Origin: Cloacimonetes bacterium UBA5835
GTDB lineage: Bacteria; Cloacimonadota; Cloacimonadia; Cloacimonadales; Cloacimonadaceae
Assembly (NCBI GenBank): GCA_002432865.1
Contig: DJGX01000010.1
Coordinates: forward strand, 1 to 41,517
DNA: 41,517 bases
Direction of reading: 5' to 3'
The notes below the pieces were generated by a model. That model saw only the letters and a list, made by a program, of their open reading frames with translations. It was not told the origin of the DNA and searched no databases. Shown piece after piece: positions 9,401 through 16,475 of this stretch (within the stretch, counting starts at the first letter, position 1; every line of letters starts with the position of its first letter). The position numbers and the translations under genes were made by a program.

Positions 9401-9690
9401 TCATCCCTATAATCAATCTGTTTATCCAGAAACCTCGCTACGGAAAGATTGTGCCAAAAATTGCGGTAGCCACTCCAAAGGAAATATATGATAACCATTA
9501 TTAAACAAGTCCGTATGCCAATATTAGCATACAAGAGAGCCATAGATTGAGAAGGCAAATTTAACCATAAAAGAAAATATATGTGCAAAGCTACCGCAAA
9601 GCTAAGCAGGGAACCAATAATTGCCCGCAGAACAAAGCGTAAATTAATCTTTTGCCTATATTTCTGAATGAATTTTGTAAGCTCGCTCAT
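6457..9690 (-). CDS. Large DUF4175-like membrane protein with long coiled coil
   Basis: A 1077-residue protein resembling the DUF4175 family of FCB-group bacteria, function unknown. Near the N-terminus there are about three membrane segments (roughly residues 20-45, 55-75 and 135-155). A beta-rich extracytoplasmic region follows to about residue 480. The second half is mainly Gln/Glu/Lys/Met-rich coiled coil, interrupted near residue 900 by a Gly/Ser linker (SGSGSGGG). The frame is open to 9768, but the ATG at 9690 has a good GGGGAGA site eight bases upstream and is preferred. It heads the operon with the TPR protein, guaB and xer. BatA-type and DUF4175 proteins often occur in the same genomes, and a BatA-domain gene lies at 24863-26782. 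Confidence 0.75.
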   Translation of the reverse strand: MSELTKFIQKYRQKINLRFVLRAIIGSLLSFAVALHIYFLLWLNLPSQSMALLYANIGIRTCLIMVIIYFLWSGYRNFWHNLSVARFLDKQIDYRDDLFQNTLELAEKEKDSPIMENLSILAEHRIKENQYKIPALYPSWIVFAILFLIVGLGSIWANSFSDFRLAFKQFYTNKGQEVIYKDYIELSPGNKTIGRNQPIEIKILNPDPRLQHHLFYRIDKQWRELGLADNSYIFQRLDNSIEYYAQNEVCKSPIYKIQVLDEPIVKKWFVQYNPPAYSGLTSWTDTLSYGNIEALKYSKVKLSFSTNIPVESAVMVFDDASRLPLQALDKSNYIVQLSIEKPRTWYLELTDALGRQNKPEEKTISILEDNPPEIRITFPGEDVNLNQNMLLPLIIEADDDYGLKNCALNIQIMASEPQVLNVQSVISGKMFTTDFLLDLKEANLFPGDVVTYWATIYDNSPEQHKAESTRFKARFPSIEEIYREIETKEHEKKSELQTALEKSKDLQKEFENKRRELLKKENLQWEDKKQLEQILQKQENLSEQVQNIADNYQELINKMQANETLSPETLQKMQKIQELMQEINNEELQEAMRKFENALQNVKTEDLKKALENFKFSMEDFAKKIDQTLALLESIKKEQALQKALQISEEMEKMQKTLSERTMDGKQNPKDLAADQKQISDTYDKLQQELSKISEMLESPRDNDVIKQLNDLMQDMKNSNLKQDFQNSQNALNQNQRSESQSAQNNALEKMRRFSLKLNKMKESMGGGNQQRMLQAVQTAIRELLIFSKQHEATTACYRNDPYAIIHDLISQSEGIQISLNKLFSETQVLMMIPPKFFIDLNDTNNAYRNVFSSINESQFYQIPNNLTFIQKGINLMVYDLMQALQNASSGSGSGGGMQSLLQMLEQMSQEQMAMNMLTEQLMLQLQAQGGKMDSAMQQQIQRLAADQERLAENLKRALQNNPEAQKQGNVIKQITEEMEAITRQLKNNQLNPELLERQERIISKMLDAQRSINKREFTEKRKAEAGQDIPIIGNTKIDLEALRRSGLLDEGLRAYPKEYQQVIMQYLKALNEATSK

Positions 9691-9900
9691 TTTATAGCAT
9701 CTCCCCTTTCTTGAAAGATCTTTTTCCTCTAATACCGCTATTATGTCAAGAAGTTTCCTGATGAGCACATATTATGATTGCAACGGGCAAAGAAGAAGGC
9801 TGATAGACAATATGATATTTATCAGCGCATTTTTTGCACAATATGCTAATTATCTTATAGCCCTGCCTAATGAACTATGGTACAGATGGGGTGGGAATCT

Positions 9901-9996
9901 TATGGGATTTTCCATAGTTATGCCACGCCAGTGGCACCATAACTAACTATGCAATGAACAAGACTAAAAGGGAGATATTAAATCCCATACTTTTAG
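9901..9996. repeat. Nested and competing inverted repeats
   Basis: Outer arms TATGGGATTT (9901-9910) and AAATCCCATA (9980-9989) are perfect complements. Inside is a second hairpin with arms GCCAC (9922-9926) and GTGGC (9931-9935), extended imperfectly by ATAGTTAT-like flanks. A third pairing, CTAAAAG (9964-9970) with CTTTTAG (9990-9996), reinforced by GGGA/TCCC, uses the same TCCC bases as the outer arm. Outer and third stems therefore exclude each other. This could be an RNA switch, a terminator-like structure or a small palindromic repeat element. Confidence 0.6.
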
Positions 9997-10045
9997 AGTT
10001 TTTCTCTATTCTGTAATATTTTTTTTGTTGTTATGAATGCCACCG

Positions 10046-10072
10046 CAAGCGCTTGTTTAATATACTAAACAA
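10046..10072. repeat. Palindrome CAAGCGCTTG and adjoining perfect stem-loop
   Basis: CAAGCGCTTG (10046-10055) is a perfect 10-bp palindrome. Its last three bases begin a second inverted repeat, TTGTTTA (10053-10059) with TAAACAA (10066-10072) around a six-base loop. No U-run follows on either strand, so it is not an obvious terminator. A protein binding site is possible. Confidence 0.5.
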
Positions 10073-10239
10073 TAAACACCATAAACCCTGCTTCTATATA
10101 GAATGCAGATATAATACACTATGTTATTTTGGGTAAATCTGAGATCATATCCTATGCGTTGGTTTTTAAACTAGCAGTGCTTTACAAAGTGGAAAGTGAT
10201 AATGATCTTTGGCAAACTGAGGTAATATTTAGTTTTCCC

Positions 10240-10773
10240 TCATTTGATATCATTTTGTTTAGTTAACAAATCTTGCAAATGATTGATATAGCTTTCTGCT
10301 CCCCCGGGTCTATAACCTGTTCTGGCAATTTCCTTCCCTTCTGCATTAACCAAAACAATTGTGGGAAAGCCTTCAATATTAAATTCATTCATTTTCTTTT
10401 TGTTTGCAGCTTTCATTGCATCGCTTTGTGGTATCCCATGAGGAAAATCCAATTTTAATAATACCAAATTCTTTTTGGCATAATCTATAAATTCTTCTTT
10501 ACTAAAGACCTCGCTATCCAGTTTCTTGCACCAGATACACCAATCCGAACCGGTAAAATCAACTAAAATCGGAAGCTTTTGTTTTTTTGCAACTGCTATT
10601 GCTTGGTCCCAATCGGTTAGCCATTCTCCGGGTTTTACTTCAATTTCTACTTCCTGAGAAGCATATTTATCAGGATTATTCAAAACATCTTCGCTGCTAA
10701 CAGGTTGATCAGTTGGGGTACAACCCAAAACAGTAAAAGCTAGCGTGAGAAACAAAATTAGCATCCATCTCAT
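10240..10773 (-). CDS. Thioredoxin-fold lipoprotein
   Basis: A 177-residue lipoprotein with the lipobox VLGC (Cys18) and a thioredoxin domain of the DUF255/thioredoxin-7 style. The redox pair is WCIWC (Cys79, Cys82) and the cis-proline is in GFPT near residue 137. It probably reduces or isomerises disulfides, or supplies electrons, on the periplasmic side of a membrane. Its ATG overlaps the stop of the OsmC gene as ATGA, so the two are translationally coupled. With the OsmC and MarR genes it makes a three-gene thiol-redox operon. The substrate is unknown. Confidence 0.85.
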   Translation of the reverse strand: MRWMLILFLTLAFTVLGCTPTDQPVSSEDVLNNPDKYASQEVEIEVKPGEWLTDWDQAIAVAKKQKLPILVDFTGSDWCIWCKKLDSEVFSKEEFIDYAKKNLVLLKLDFPHGIPQSDAMKAANKKKMNEFNIEGFPTIVLVNAEGKEIARTGYRPGGAESYINHLQDLLTKQNDIK

Positions 10774-11201
10774 AATTCAATCTCCTGATTGTTGATGGTT
10801 ATTTTGGCTATTACATTTGCAGCTTTTTTCAGCATTGCATATACGCCACAATATCTTTCGAGGGATAAATTAACCGCTTTCCTTATTTTATCGGGCGGAA
10901 GCTCTTTACCCTGAAAATTAAAAAAAAGTGTAATTGTTTGATATGTAACGGGATGCTCAGACGATGTTTTTGCCTGAGCATCCATTGAAAAAATATAGTC
11001 CTTAACCTTCATTTTCTCCAATAGGGAAACAATATCCATTCCTGCACAACCAGTAAGAGCTGCGAGTAATAAAGGTTTCGGCCTGGGCCCTTCATTACTT
11101 CCTCCGAATTCAGGATCGGCATCCATAACTATCTCGTGTCCATCAACACAAGCGGTAAATTTCATTTCCCCAGACCAATGGGTTTGGACAATTGTAGTCA
11201 T
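10770..11201 (-). CDS. OsmC/Ohr family protein
   Basis: A 143-residue OsmC-family protein. The two conserved peroxidatic and resolving cysteines are present: Cys52 in LTGCAGMD and Cys118 in ERYCGVY. Family members reduce organic hydroperoxides using dithiols; others have unknown thiol-related roles. It follows the MarR regulator with no spacing (stop codon and ATG adjoin) and overlaps the thioredoxin lipoprotein gene by four bases. A GAAGGG site sits in the end of the MarR gene. It is closer to the YhfA-like OsmC branch in style than to classical Ohr, but that is only an impression. Confidence 0.88.
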   Translation of the reverse strand: MTTIVQTHWSGEMKFTACVDGHEIVMDADPEFGGSNEGPRPKPLLLAALTGCAGMDIVSLLEKMKVKDYIFSMDAQAKTSSEHPVTYQTITLFFNFQGKELPPDKIRKAVNLSLERYCGVYAMLKKAANVIAKITINNQEIEL

Positions 11202-11657
11202 TTATATCCCTTCGAGAGTTTCTTTCAAAACCTCTTCATACTTATCCACATACTGTTTTAACGCTTTATAAACAGTATCAACATCTTTTTCGGGAAGTTT
11301 TTCCAGGATTTTTTCCTGCTGATCTAAAACTGTCTGTAAACTATTAGCAGCCAATTTTTTACCTTTATCAGTAATTTGGGCATACCAGCAACGACGATCT
11401 TCTTCTGAAGGTCTACGAATAACCAATTGTTTATTTACAAGATTATCCATAATTCTGGTAACCCGACTATGGGATACATTAAGCACTTTTGCCAGTTCAT
11501 TCATATTTGCAGGTCCATTGGTTTTGTATAGATAGTTCAAGAGCATACATTCCATTCGCCCTGCTTGTAGACATGCTTTTTGAGCATAGTCAATTTCGCT
11601 TAACACCATTTGTAAGCGAGTAATTAGATCGTGGAATTTGTTAGCATAATCAGCCAT
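11202..11657 (-). CDS. MarR-family transcriptional regulator, possibly redox-sensing
   Basis: A 151-residue winged-helix protein. The DNA-recognition helix is in NVSHSRVTRIMDNLVNKQLV (about 60-79), and the wing has RRPSEEDRRCWYAQIT. Three cysteines occur (Cys29, Cys37, Cys90). Since it leads an OsmC and thioredoxin operon, it may act like OhrR and respond to peroxides by cysteine oxidation, but the cysteine positions were not aligned to OhrR. A strong AAGGAG site precedes the ATG. The divergent spacer to radA would hold its operator; I saw no convincing long palindrome there. Confidence 0.88.
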   Translation of the reverse strand: MADYANKFHDLITRLQMVLSEIDYAQKACLQAGRMECMLLNYLYKTNGPANMNELAKVLNVSHSRVTRIMDNLVNKQLVIRRPSEEDRRCWYAQITDKGKKLAANSLQTVLDQQEKILEKLPEKDVDTVYKALKQYVDKYEEVLKETLEGI

Positions 11658-11670
11658 TTGATTCTCCTTT

Positions 11671-11850
11671 TTAGTGTTTGTTTGATCTCACTGTTTTTTT
11701 CCGATCCATCTCCAGATCGAAATTAACCGTTGGAAAGTAATTTATCCAAGTTTTATGGGTTGCTAATGCTTCCCTTTTGCGGATCATAAATTTGCGAGCC
11801 GCAAGACCATTAACTACATCTATCCTAGTAAATATGTTAATTAAAACCAT
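11671..11850 (-). CDS. Possible 59-residue basic small protein upstream of MarR
   Basis: An unrecognised short frame starting with ATG at 11850 and ending 13 bases before the MarR start. It has a good ribosome binding site (GGAAGGGAG, seven bases before ATG). The predicted product is basic, with the clusters RKFMIRKRE and MDRKKT, and no membrane segment or known motif. It could be a first gene of the redox operon, a decayed gene, or chance. A 27-codon frame at 11837-11920 overlaps its start in another frame. Codon support is weak, so confidence is low. Confidence 0.33.
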   Translation of the reverse strand: MVLINIFTRIDVVNGLAARKFMIRKREALATHKTWINYFPTVNFDLEMDRKKTVRSNKH

Positions 11851-12124
11851 CCGGAAACTCCCTTCCTGTTTTACTTAAAATATAAATAAAACTACTGCCT
11901 ACCTTTACTTTCGCATTCATTTTTCTATCCTCTGTTCATATAATAACGCAATTTTTCTAAAGAGCAAAAACTTTTTTCATTTTTTGAAAATTTTCTCTTG
12001 TGTCAGTGATTGATATTTTAATTGCGGAATTGCTGTTAATGATATTTAACAAAGGTAAGCAGTAAATTTGCTTGCCATAAAATACACATCAGATTATTAG
12101 GAAATAAATGTAAAGGAGAACTAA

Positions 12125-13459
12125 ATGGCTACTATATTTTTCTGTACAGATTGTGGTTACGAAACTATCAAGTGGAGCGGGAAATGTCCTGTCTGTGGAG
12201 CTTGGGGAACAATGAAAGAATCCACTCGTATTGCAGGAAAAAATAATAAGCTCGGAGAAACAATCACTCAGCCTAAACCTGAAAGAATTATAGACTTGAA
12301 ATATGATGATGCTTCCCGTTTAATAACCGGCATAAAAGAATTCGATTTAGTTCTCGGTGGTGGAATTATTAATGGAATGGTGATTTTAATTGGGGGTGAA
12401 CCAGGAATAGGTAAATCCACTTTAATGTTACAACTTTCGGAATGGATTGGAAAACAAAGCAAAAAAGTGCTCTATTGCTCAGGAGAAGAAAGTGCAGAAC
12501 AAATTCGGTTGCGTAGTAAACGACTGCAAGTTATAAATGAAAATATTTATTTACTCTGCACCAACGATACAGAACATATTGTGGAAGCAATAGAAGAAAA
12601 TAAGCCTGATCTGGTAATTATAGATTCCATTCAATCGGTAAGTATTTCTGCTCTTGACGCTTTTCCAGGTAGTATTACTCAGCTTAGAGAAAGCACAAAT
12701 CGTTTATTAAGAACCGCTAAGACCTTAGGCATCCCCCTTTTCCTAATTGGGCATGTAACAAAAGAAGGTGTGGTTGCAGGACCTAAGATTCTGGAACATA
12801 TGGTAGATACCGTACTCTATTTTGAAGGAGAAATGCGTAGCCAATATAAAATTCTACGAGCAGTTAAAAACCGTTTTGGATCTACAAATGAAATTGGCCT
12901 ATTTGAAATGACTCACCTTGGGTTAGCTGAAGTTAACGACCCCAACCAGATCTTTCTTAGCCACGAGAAAAATGATATCGGAACTGCCATAAGTTGCATC
13001 ACAGAAGGAAGCCGTAGTTTTATTGTCGAAATCCAAACCCTGGTTAATACTGCTAATTATGGAACCCCTCAAAGAGTTGCAGTGGGGTTGGATCAGAAAA
13101 AAATGGCTATGCTGCTGGCTATTTTGGAAAAAAATCTTGCTCTCTATATGCGGAGTAGCGATGTCTTCATAAATTTGACAGGAGGAATTAGAAGCACAGA
13201 TCCTGCACTCGATTTAGCTATTTTGGCTGCTCTGATCTCCAGTATGAAAGATAAACCCATTACAGAAAAAACTGTGTTTATTGGTGAAGTAGGACTAAAT
13301 GGAGAAGTTCGTCCTGTTTCTCAACTTGATAAACGAATAAGCGAAACCATCAAACTTGGCTATAACAAAATATTCATTTCCGGTTATGCAAAAGCGAAAG
13401 CTAATCCAAAAGTTATTAAAGTAAAAGATATCAAGGCACTATTTTCTGCATTACAGTAA
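12125..13459 (+). CDS. radA: DNA repair protein RadA/Sms
   Basis: A 444-residue RadA, the usual length. It is a hexameric ATPase that promotes branch migration during recombinational repair. Domains in order are an N-terminal C4 zinc finger (Cys7, Cys10, Cys21, Cys24), a RecA-like ATPase with Walker A GEPGIGKS at 91-98, the RadA-specific KNRFG motif at 248-252, and a C-terminal Lon-protease-like domain. AAAGGAG lies just upstream of the ATG. It is transcribed alone on the plus strand, divergent from the redox operon. Confidence 0.97.
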   Translation: MATIFFCTDCGYETIKWSGKCPVCGAWGTMKESTRIAGKNNKLGETITQPKPERIIDLKYDDASRLITGIKEFDLVLGGGIINGMVILIGGEPGIGKSTLMLQLSEWIGKQSKKVLYCSGEESAEQIRLRSKRLQVINENIYLLCTNDTEHIVEAIEENKPDLVIIDSIQSVSISALDAFPGSITQLRESTNRLLRTAKTLGIPLFLIGHVTKEGVVAGPKILEHMVDTVLYFEGEMRSQYKILRAVKNRFGSTNEIGLFEMTHLGLAEVNDPNQIFLSHEKNDIGTAISCITEGSRSFIVEIQTLVNTANYGTPQRVAVGLDQKKMAMLLAILEKNLALYMRSSDVFINLTGGIRSTDPALDLAILAALISSMKDKPITEKTVFIGEVGLNGEVRPVSQLDKRISETIKLGYNKIFISGYAKAKANPKVIKVKDIKALFSALQ

Positions 13460-13878
13460 ACGATCACGGTGATGTTATCTCTCGAAGATTTCGCTGATTC
13501 TGTAGATTTTATCTATATTGTATGTTGAAAGTACGAGGAAGTGTCTCATTACTATAAAGCTCCTTTGAGACGATTTTGGATATACAATAATGTACCTTCA
13601 GTGAAAGCTCGCTTCATAGATTGACATATGAACTGTTTTACAACTGTATTTTTCGTTTTGGAGCAGCCCCGACAGATATTAATAATGGGTTTTAACCCAG
13701 CGTTAAAATCTATCGTTACTAGCGGAACTCTTATATGAAATCCTCTTAATCTAAAAAATTCTGTTTCTAAAATTCAATCCTTAAACTCGGTGAGCAGCAT
13801 AAAAAAACCCTCAATGGCACAAAGGAGTTTCTAAACCATAGAAAAGACAGCAGTGAGGGTATAGCAATGTATATTATT
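13460..13878. other. 419-bp convergent intergenic region
   Basis: This is the spacer between radA and the AOR gene, which converge. I see no gene. It contains TGGGTTTTAACCCA (13688-13701), a weak small inverted repeat. An AATCCT-rich stretch at 13739-13797 looks like a decayed relative of the repeat at the left end of the window. The AOR terminator is at 13801-13860. No terminator stands out for radA. Confidence 0.55.
13801..13860 (-). terminator. Rho-independent terminator of the AOR operon
   Basis: On the minus strand the arms ACCCTCACTG and CATTGAGGGT (outer positions 13860 and 13807) form a 10-position stem with one mismatch. It is followed by seven U residues (13807-13801). The loop is long, about 34 bases, and may fold further. 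It lies 19 bases after the AOR stop codon. Confidence 0.75.
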
Positions 13879-16011
13879 TTAAATAAAGCGTTTAACTACT
13901 TCAATAACTTCTGGCAGATCCATTCCGATTTTTTGTAAATGTTCAATTTTGGGAACACCTTCTTTGGTCCAGCCCTTTCGATCGTAAACCGCATCAATAA
14001 GTTGCTGATATTGATCTTCGCGGTAATTTCGCAATATCTCCATTTTTTCTTGGGTGCTTTTTCCTTCTGGGTTGATTCCAATTTTCTCCTTCAGTTGTTT
14101 ATCGTAACGTTCTTGACGGGAAAGATATTCTTCTTCAGTAACAGGGCCAACCGCTCTATAGGGTGGAACATCATCAATTCTTCTTCCCTTGCCCATTCGC
14201 AAACAAAAGACCTTCTGGAAATTATAGACGCGTTCTGATTGTTCAATAAGGGTCTTTTTATCCAGTGGTTTACCGGTAATGGCTTTATAGATATCCACAT
14301 AATTTTGAACATGTTCTGGAACTTTTGCTGGTTCATCGGTTTCAGCATTATCTGCGGGTTCAATATCGTTCCAAGGAAGCTTACATAATCCTTGTAAACC
14401 AAACCAGGTTCTAAACATTGGAAAATAATGCAATGCCTCAGCTTTGTCTTTGAAAGTAGGAATCTGGTTATTTACCATATCCATAAAAATTAGCCAGGCT
14501 TCATCATGTTGAGGTCCTTTTAAAGCAAGAGTATAACCACCTTGTTGAGCAAGTGATTCTTTACTAAGATATTGTGAATATTCCAAGCCCTTGGCTTCCA
14601 TTCCGATATCCTGTAAAAAGTTTGGATCGGCTCCATACTTTTCCGCGAAAATTTGTTTCATTTTCCGCACACCCTGTCCAACAATTAATCCAAAACCTTC
14701 TCCTCTTGCCATTTGATGCAAAAGTTCTAAAGCCGCATCTGCATTTCCCCAAGTTAATTCAAGTCCGCCAGTGCGTTCTTTATTCAAAATGCCATTTTCA
14801 TAACATTCCATTGCAAAGGCAGTGCTGGTTCCGAAAGAAATAGTATCCACTCCATAGGTATCGCAGTAAAAATTAATTTCTACTACATCCCGGGCATTAA
14901 AAACGCCAATATTACTTCCACAACCGGCAGCTGTTTCATATTCAGGACCATCCACACATACTTTTTGCCCTTTATATGGTCCGGTTCTTGGCTCAAAATT
15001 ATCTACCCCTTTACAACAAGATAGAGAACAGCCAAACCAACATCCATCGGGCATACCTTGAGTGAAAAGTTGTTTAAATTCCCTGGAGTGTAAACCTTCC
15101 GCTTCAGGGGCTTGTCCATATTTAAAATTCCGGATCGGTAACAGGTCATAATCATTCATAATTTCCATAAGATGGGCAGTTCCTACTTGGTGCATTCTAT
15201 TTTGAGTATCGTCTCCCGCTTCAATTTCACGGTGTAATTTTAAACCTCTCATTCTGATGGTTTCAACATCGACAGGGTTATTTGAATCCACTTTCAAACC
15301 GGAATATTTTACAACCATCGCTTTTATTTTTTTATGTCTGAACACACTACCCGTACCACCTCTACCGGCTTGTTTTAAGCGAGCAACTTTTCTCCGTTTA
15401 TCCCAAAAGGAGAAATTTAGACAGGTAATTAAAACATTATCGGCAGCTTTCCCGCTGGAAACTACAGATACAAATTGATATTTATTTTCATCATCTGCAA
15501 ATTCTTTAACCAGTTCTTCCGCTAAAATATGACTATTTATCTCTTCATCGGGAGCAGAAAGAATTTGCACAATTCCTCTGTCGCCATCGATATAGACAAT
15601 AATTTCTTCGTTGGCTATGCCTTGAAGTTCAATTGCATCCCAACCAGAAAATTTAGCATAAGGACCAAAATGACCACCTACATTACAGTCAACCGGAATT
15701 CCCGTTAAGGGTGAAATAGTGGTTACAATAGATTTTCCGCTACCTGGATAACTTGTATTTCCACAAAGCGGACCGAAAGAAATACAGATTTCGTTTTCGG
15801 GGCTATCCCATTTGGTATCATCTTTAACGCCATGCCACATAAGATAAAGATCAAACCCCTTTCCTCCTACAAATTTATCAATCATCAGATCAGTTACGGG
15901 TTTCTGTTTTATCTCATTAGTGCTCAAGTTTATATACAACGAGCGGTTATTATAACCCCGAATTACAGGTGCCAGGTCATATTTGAATTCAGCAATTAAC
16001 TTACGGTTCAT
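13879..16011 (-). CDS. Aldehyde:ferredoxin oxidoreductase family tungsten/molybdopterin enzyme
   Basis: A 710-residue enzyme of the AOR superfamily, which oxidises aldehydes to acids or carries out related low-potential chemistry with a tungsten (or Mo) bis-pterin and one 4Fe-4S cluster. The family signatures are visible: GGKGFDLYL at 49-57, QAGRGGTGSVF near 214-224, and GPEYETAAG near 355. Candidate cluster cysteines are Cys324, Cys328, Cys332/Cys333 and Cys543 (LCKLPWND). The spacing C-x3-C-x3-CC differs from the C-x2-C-x3-C of classical AOR. The frame is open to 16041 but the ATG at 16011 has a GAGGAG site. It follows a polyferredoxin gene by 16 bases, as in YdhV/YdhY- or BamB/BamC-like pairs. 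The substrate is unknown. Confidence 0.9.
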   Translation of the reverse strand: MNRKLIAEFKYDLAPVIRGYNNRSLYINLSTNEIKQKPVTDLMIDKFVGGKGFDLYLMWHGVKDDTKWDSPENEICISFGPLCGNTSYPGSGKSIVTTISPLTGIPVDCNVGGHFGPYAKFSGWDAIELQGIANEEIIVYIDGDRGIVQILSAPDEEINSHILAEELVKEFADDENKYQFVSVVSSGKAADNVLITCLNFSFWDKRRKVARLKQAGRGGTGSVFRHKKIKAMVVKYSGLKVDSNNPVDVETIRMRGLKLHREIEAGDDTQNRMHQVGTAHLMEIMNDYDLLPIRNFKYGQAPEAEGLHSREFKQLFTQGMPDGCWFGCSLSCCKGVDNFEPRTGPYKGQKVCVDGPEYETAAGCGSNIGVFNARDVVEINFYCDTYGVDTISFGTSTAFAMECYENGILNKERTGGLELTWGNADAALELLHQMARGEGFGLIVGQGVRKMKQIFAEKYGADPNFLQDIGMEAKGLEYSQYLSKESLAQQGGYTLALKGPQHDEAWLIFMDMVNNQIPTFKDKAEALHYFPMFRTWFGLQGLCKLPWNDIEPADNAETDEPAKVPEHVQNYVDIYKAITGKPLDKKTLIEQSERVYNFQKVFCLRMGKGRRIDDVPPYRAVGPVTEEEYLSRQERYDKQLKEKIGINPEGKSTQEKMEILRNYREDQYQQLIDAVYDRKGWTKEGVPKIEHLQKIGMDLPEVIEVVKRFI

Positions 16012-16027
16012 TTTTCTACTCCTCTTC

Positions 16028-16411
16028 TTAAGCAGTTTCAATTTCTATTGCTTCTGCGGGGCAAGATTTTGTACATATGCCACAAGCAATACATTTAAAG
16101 GGATTATAAACACCTTTAGCATAACGCATTGAATTATTTGGACAAGCAGCTACGCACATCAAACAACCAATACAAAGAGATTTATTTAAAATAACAACTC
16201 CCTGAGCATTAATTGTTAATGCCAAAGTGGGACAAACACCTGCACATATACCACATTGATTGCAAACTGTCATTTCTGGAGGATAAAGCTCTTCATTAAT
16301 AACTATGCACGATTTTTCAGGATTATCCTCTTTAAAGTATAGCTTGGAACAAGCAGCTTCGCAATTATGACAGGTTATGCATTTATCTGGATAGGTTCTT
16401 AACACTTTCAT
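16028..16411 (-). CDS. Polyferredoxin with four 4Fe-4S motifs (AOR partner)
   Basis: A 127-residue iron-sulfur protein. Four cysteine clusters follow one another: CITCHNCEAAC, CNQCGICAGVC, CIGCLMCVAAC and CIACGICTKSC, each followed by Pro or a similar residue. That is enough to bind four 4Fe-4S centres. It should carry electrons between the downstream AOR-type enzyme and other redox partners in the cytoplasm. There is no signal peptide. It is first in a two-gene operon with the AOR gene. A possible promoter lies at 16447-16475, directly after the stop of the preceding gene. Confidence 0.9.
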   Translation of the reverse strand: MKVLRTYPDKCITCHNCEAACSKLYFKEDNPEKSCIVINEELYPPEMTVCNQCGICAGVCPTLALTINAQGVVILNKSLCIGCLMCVAACPNNSMRYAKGVYNPFKCIACGICTKSCPAEAIEIETA

Positions 16412-16446
16412 ATCAAACTCATCCCCCTTTATTGTTACTTAGATTC

Positions 16447-16475
16447 TTTTTAATAAAAACGGTGTTTTCCGTCAA
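16447..16475 (-). promoter_or_regulatory. Candidate sigma-70 promoter for ferredoxin-AOR operon
   Basis: A minus-strand TTGACG (16475-16470) is followed after 17 bases by TAAAAA (16452-16447). The spacer contains a short CGG/CCG hairpin and a U-rich run that could end transcription of the preceding barrel gene, so promoter and terminator may overlap. Confidence 0.4.

Larger units (their letters stand above)
9691..10239. other. 549-bp intergenic region with nested inverted repeats
   Basis: No convincing gene. A plus-strand frame at 9743-9946 exists but has no ribosome binding site or recognisable product. The notable content is structural: nested inverted repeats at 9901-9996 and a palindrome with adjoining stem-loop at 10046-10072, both listed separately. 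The region must also hold the promoter for the DUF4175-like operon and the 3' end of the thioredoxin operon. A minus-strand TTGACA lies about 45 bases before the 9690 start, but I saw no good -10 box at normal spacing. Confidence 0.6.

Noticed and set aside
9743..9946. 67-codon plus-strand frame
   Set aside because: No ribosome site, and its end runs through an inverted repeat; no recognisable product.
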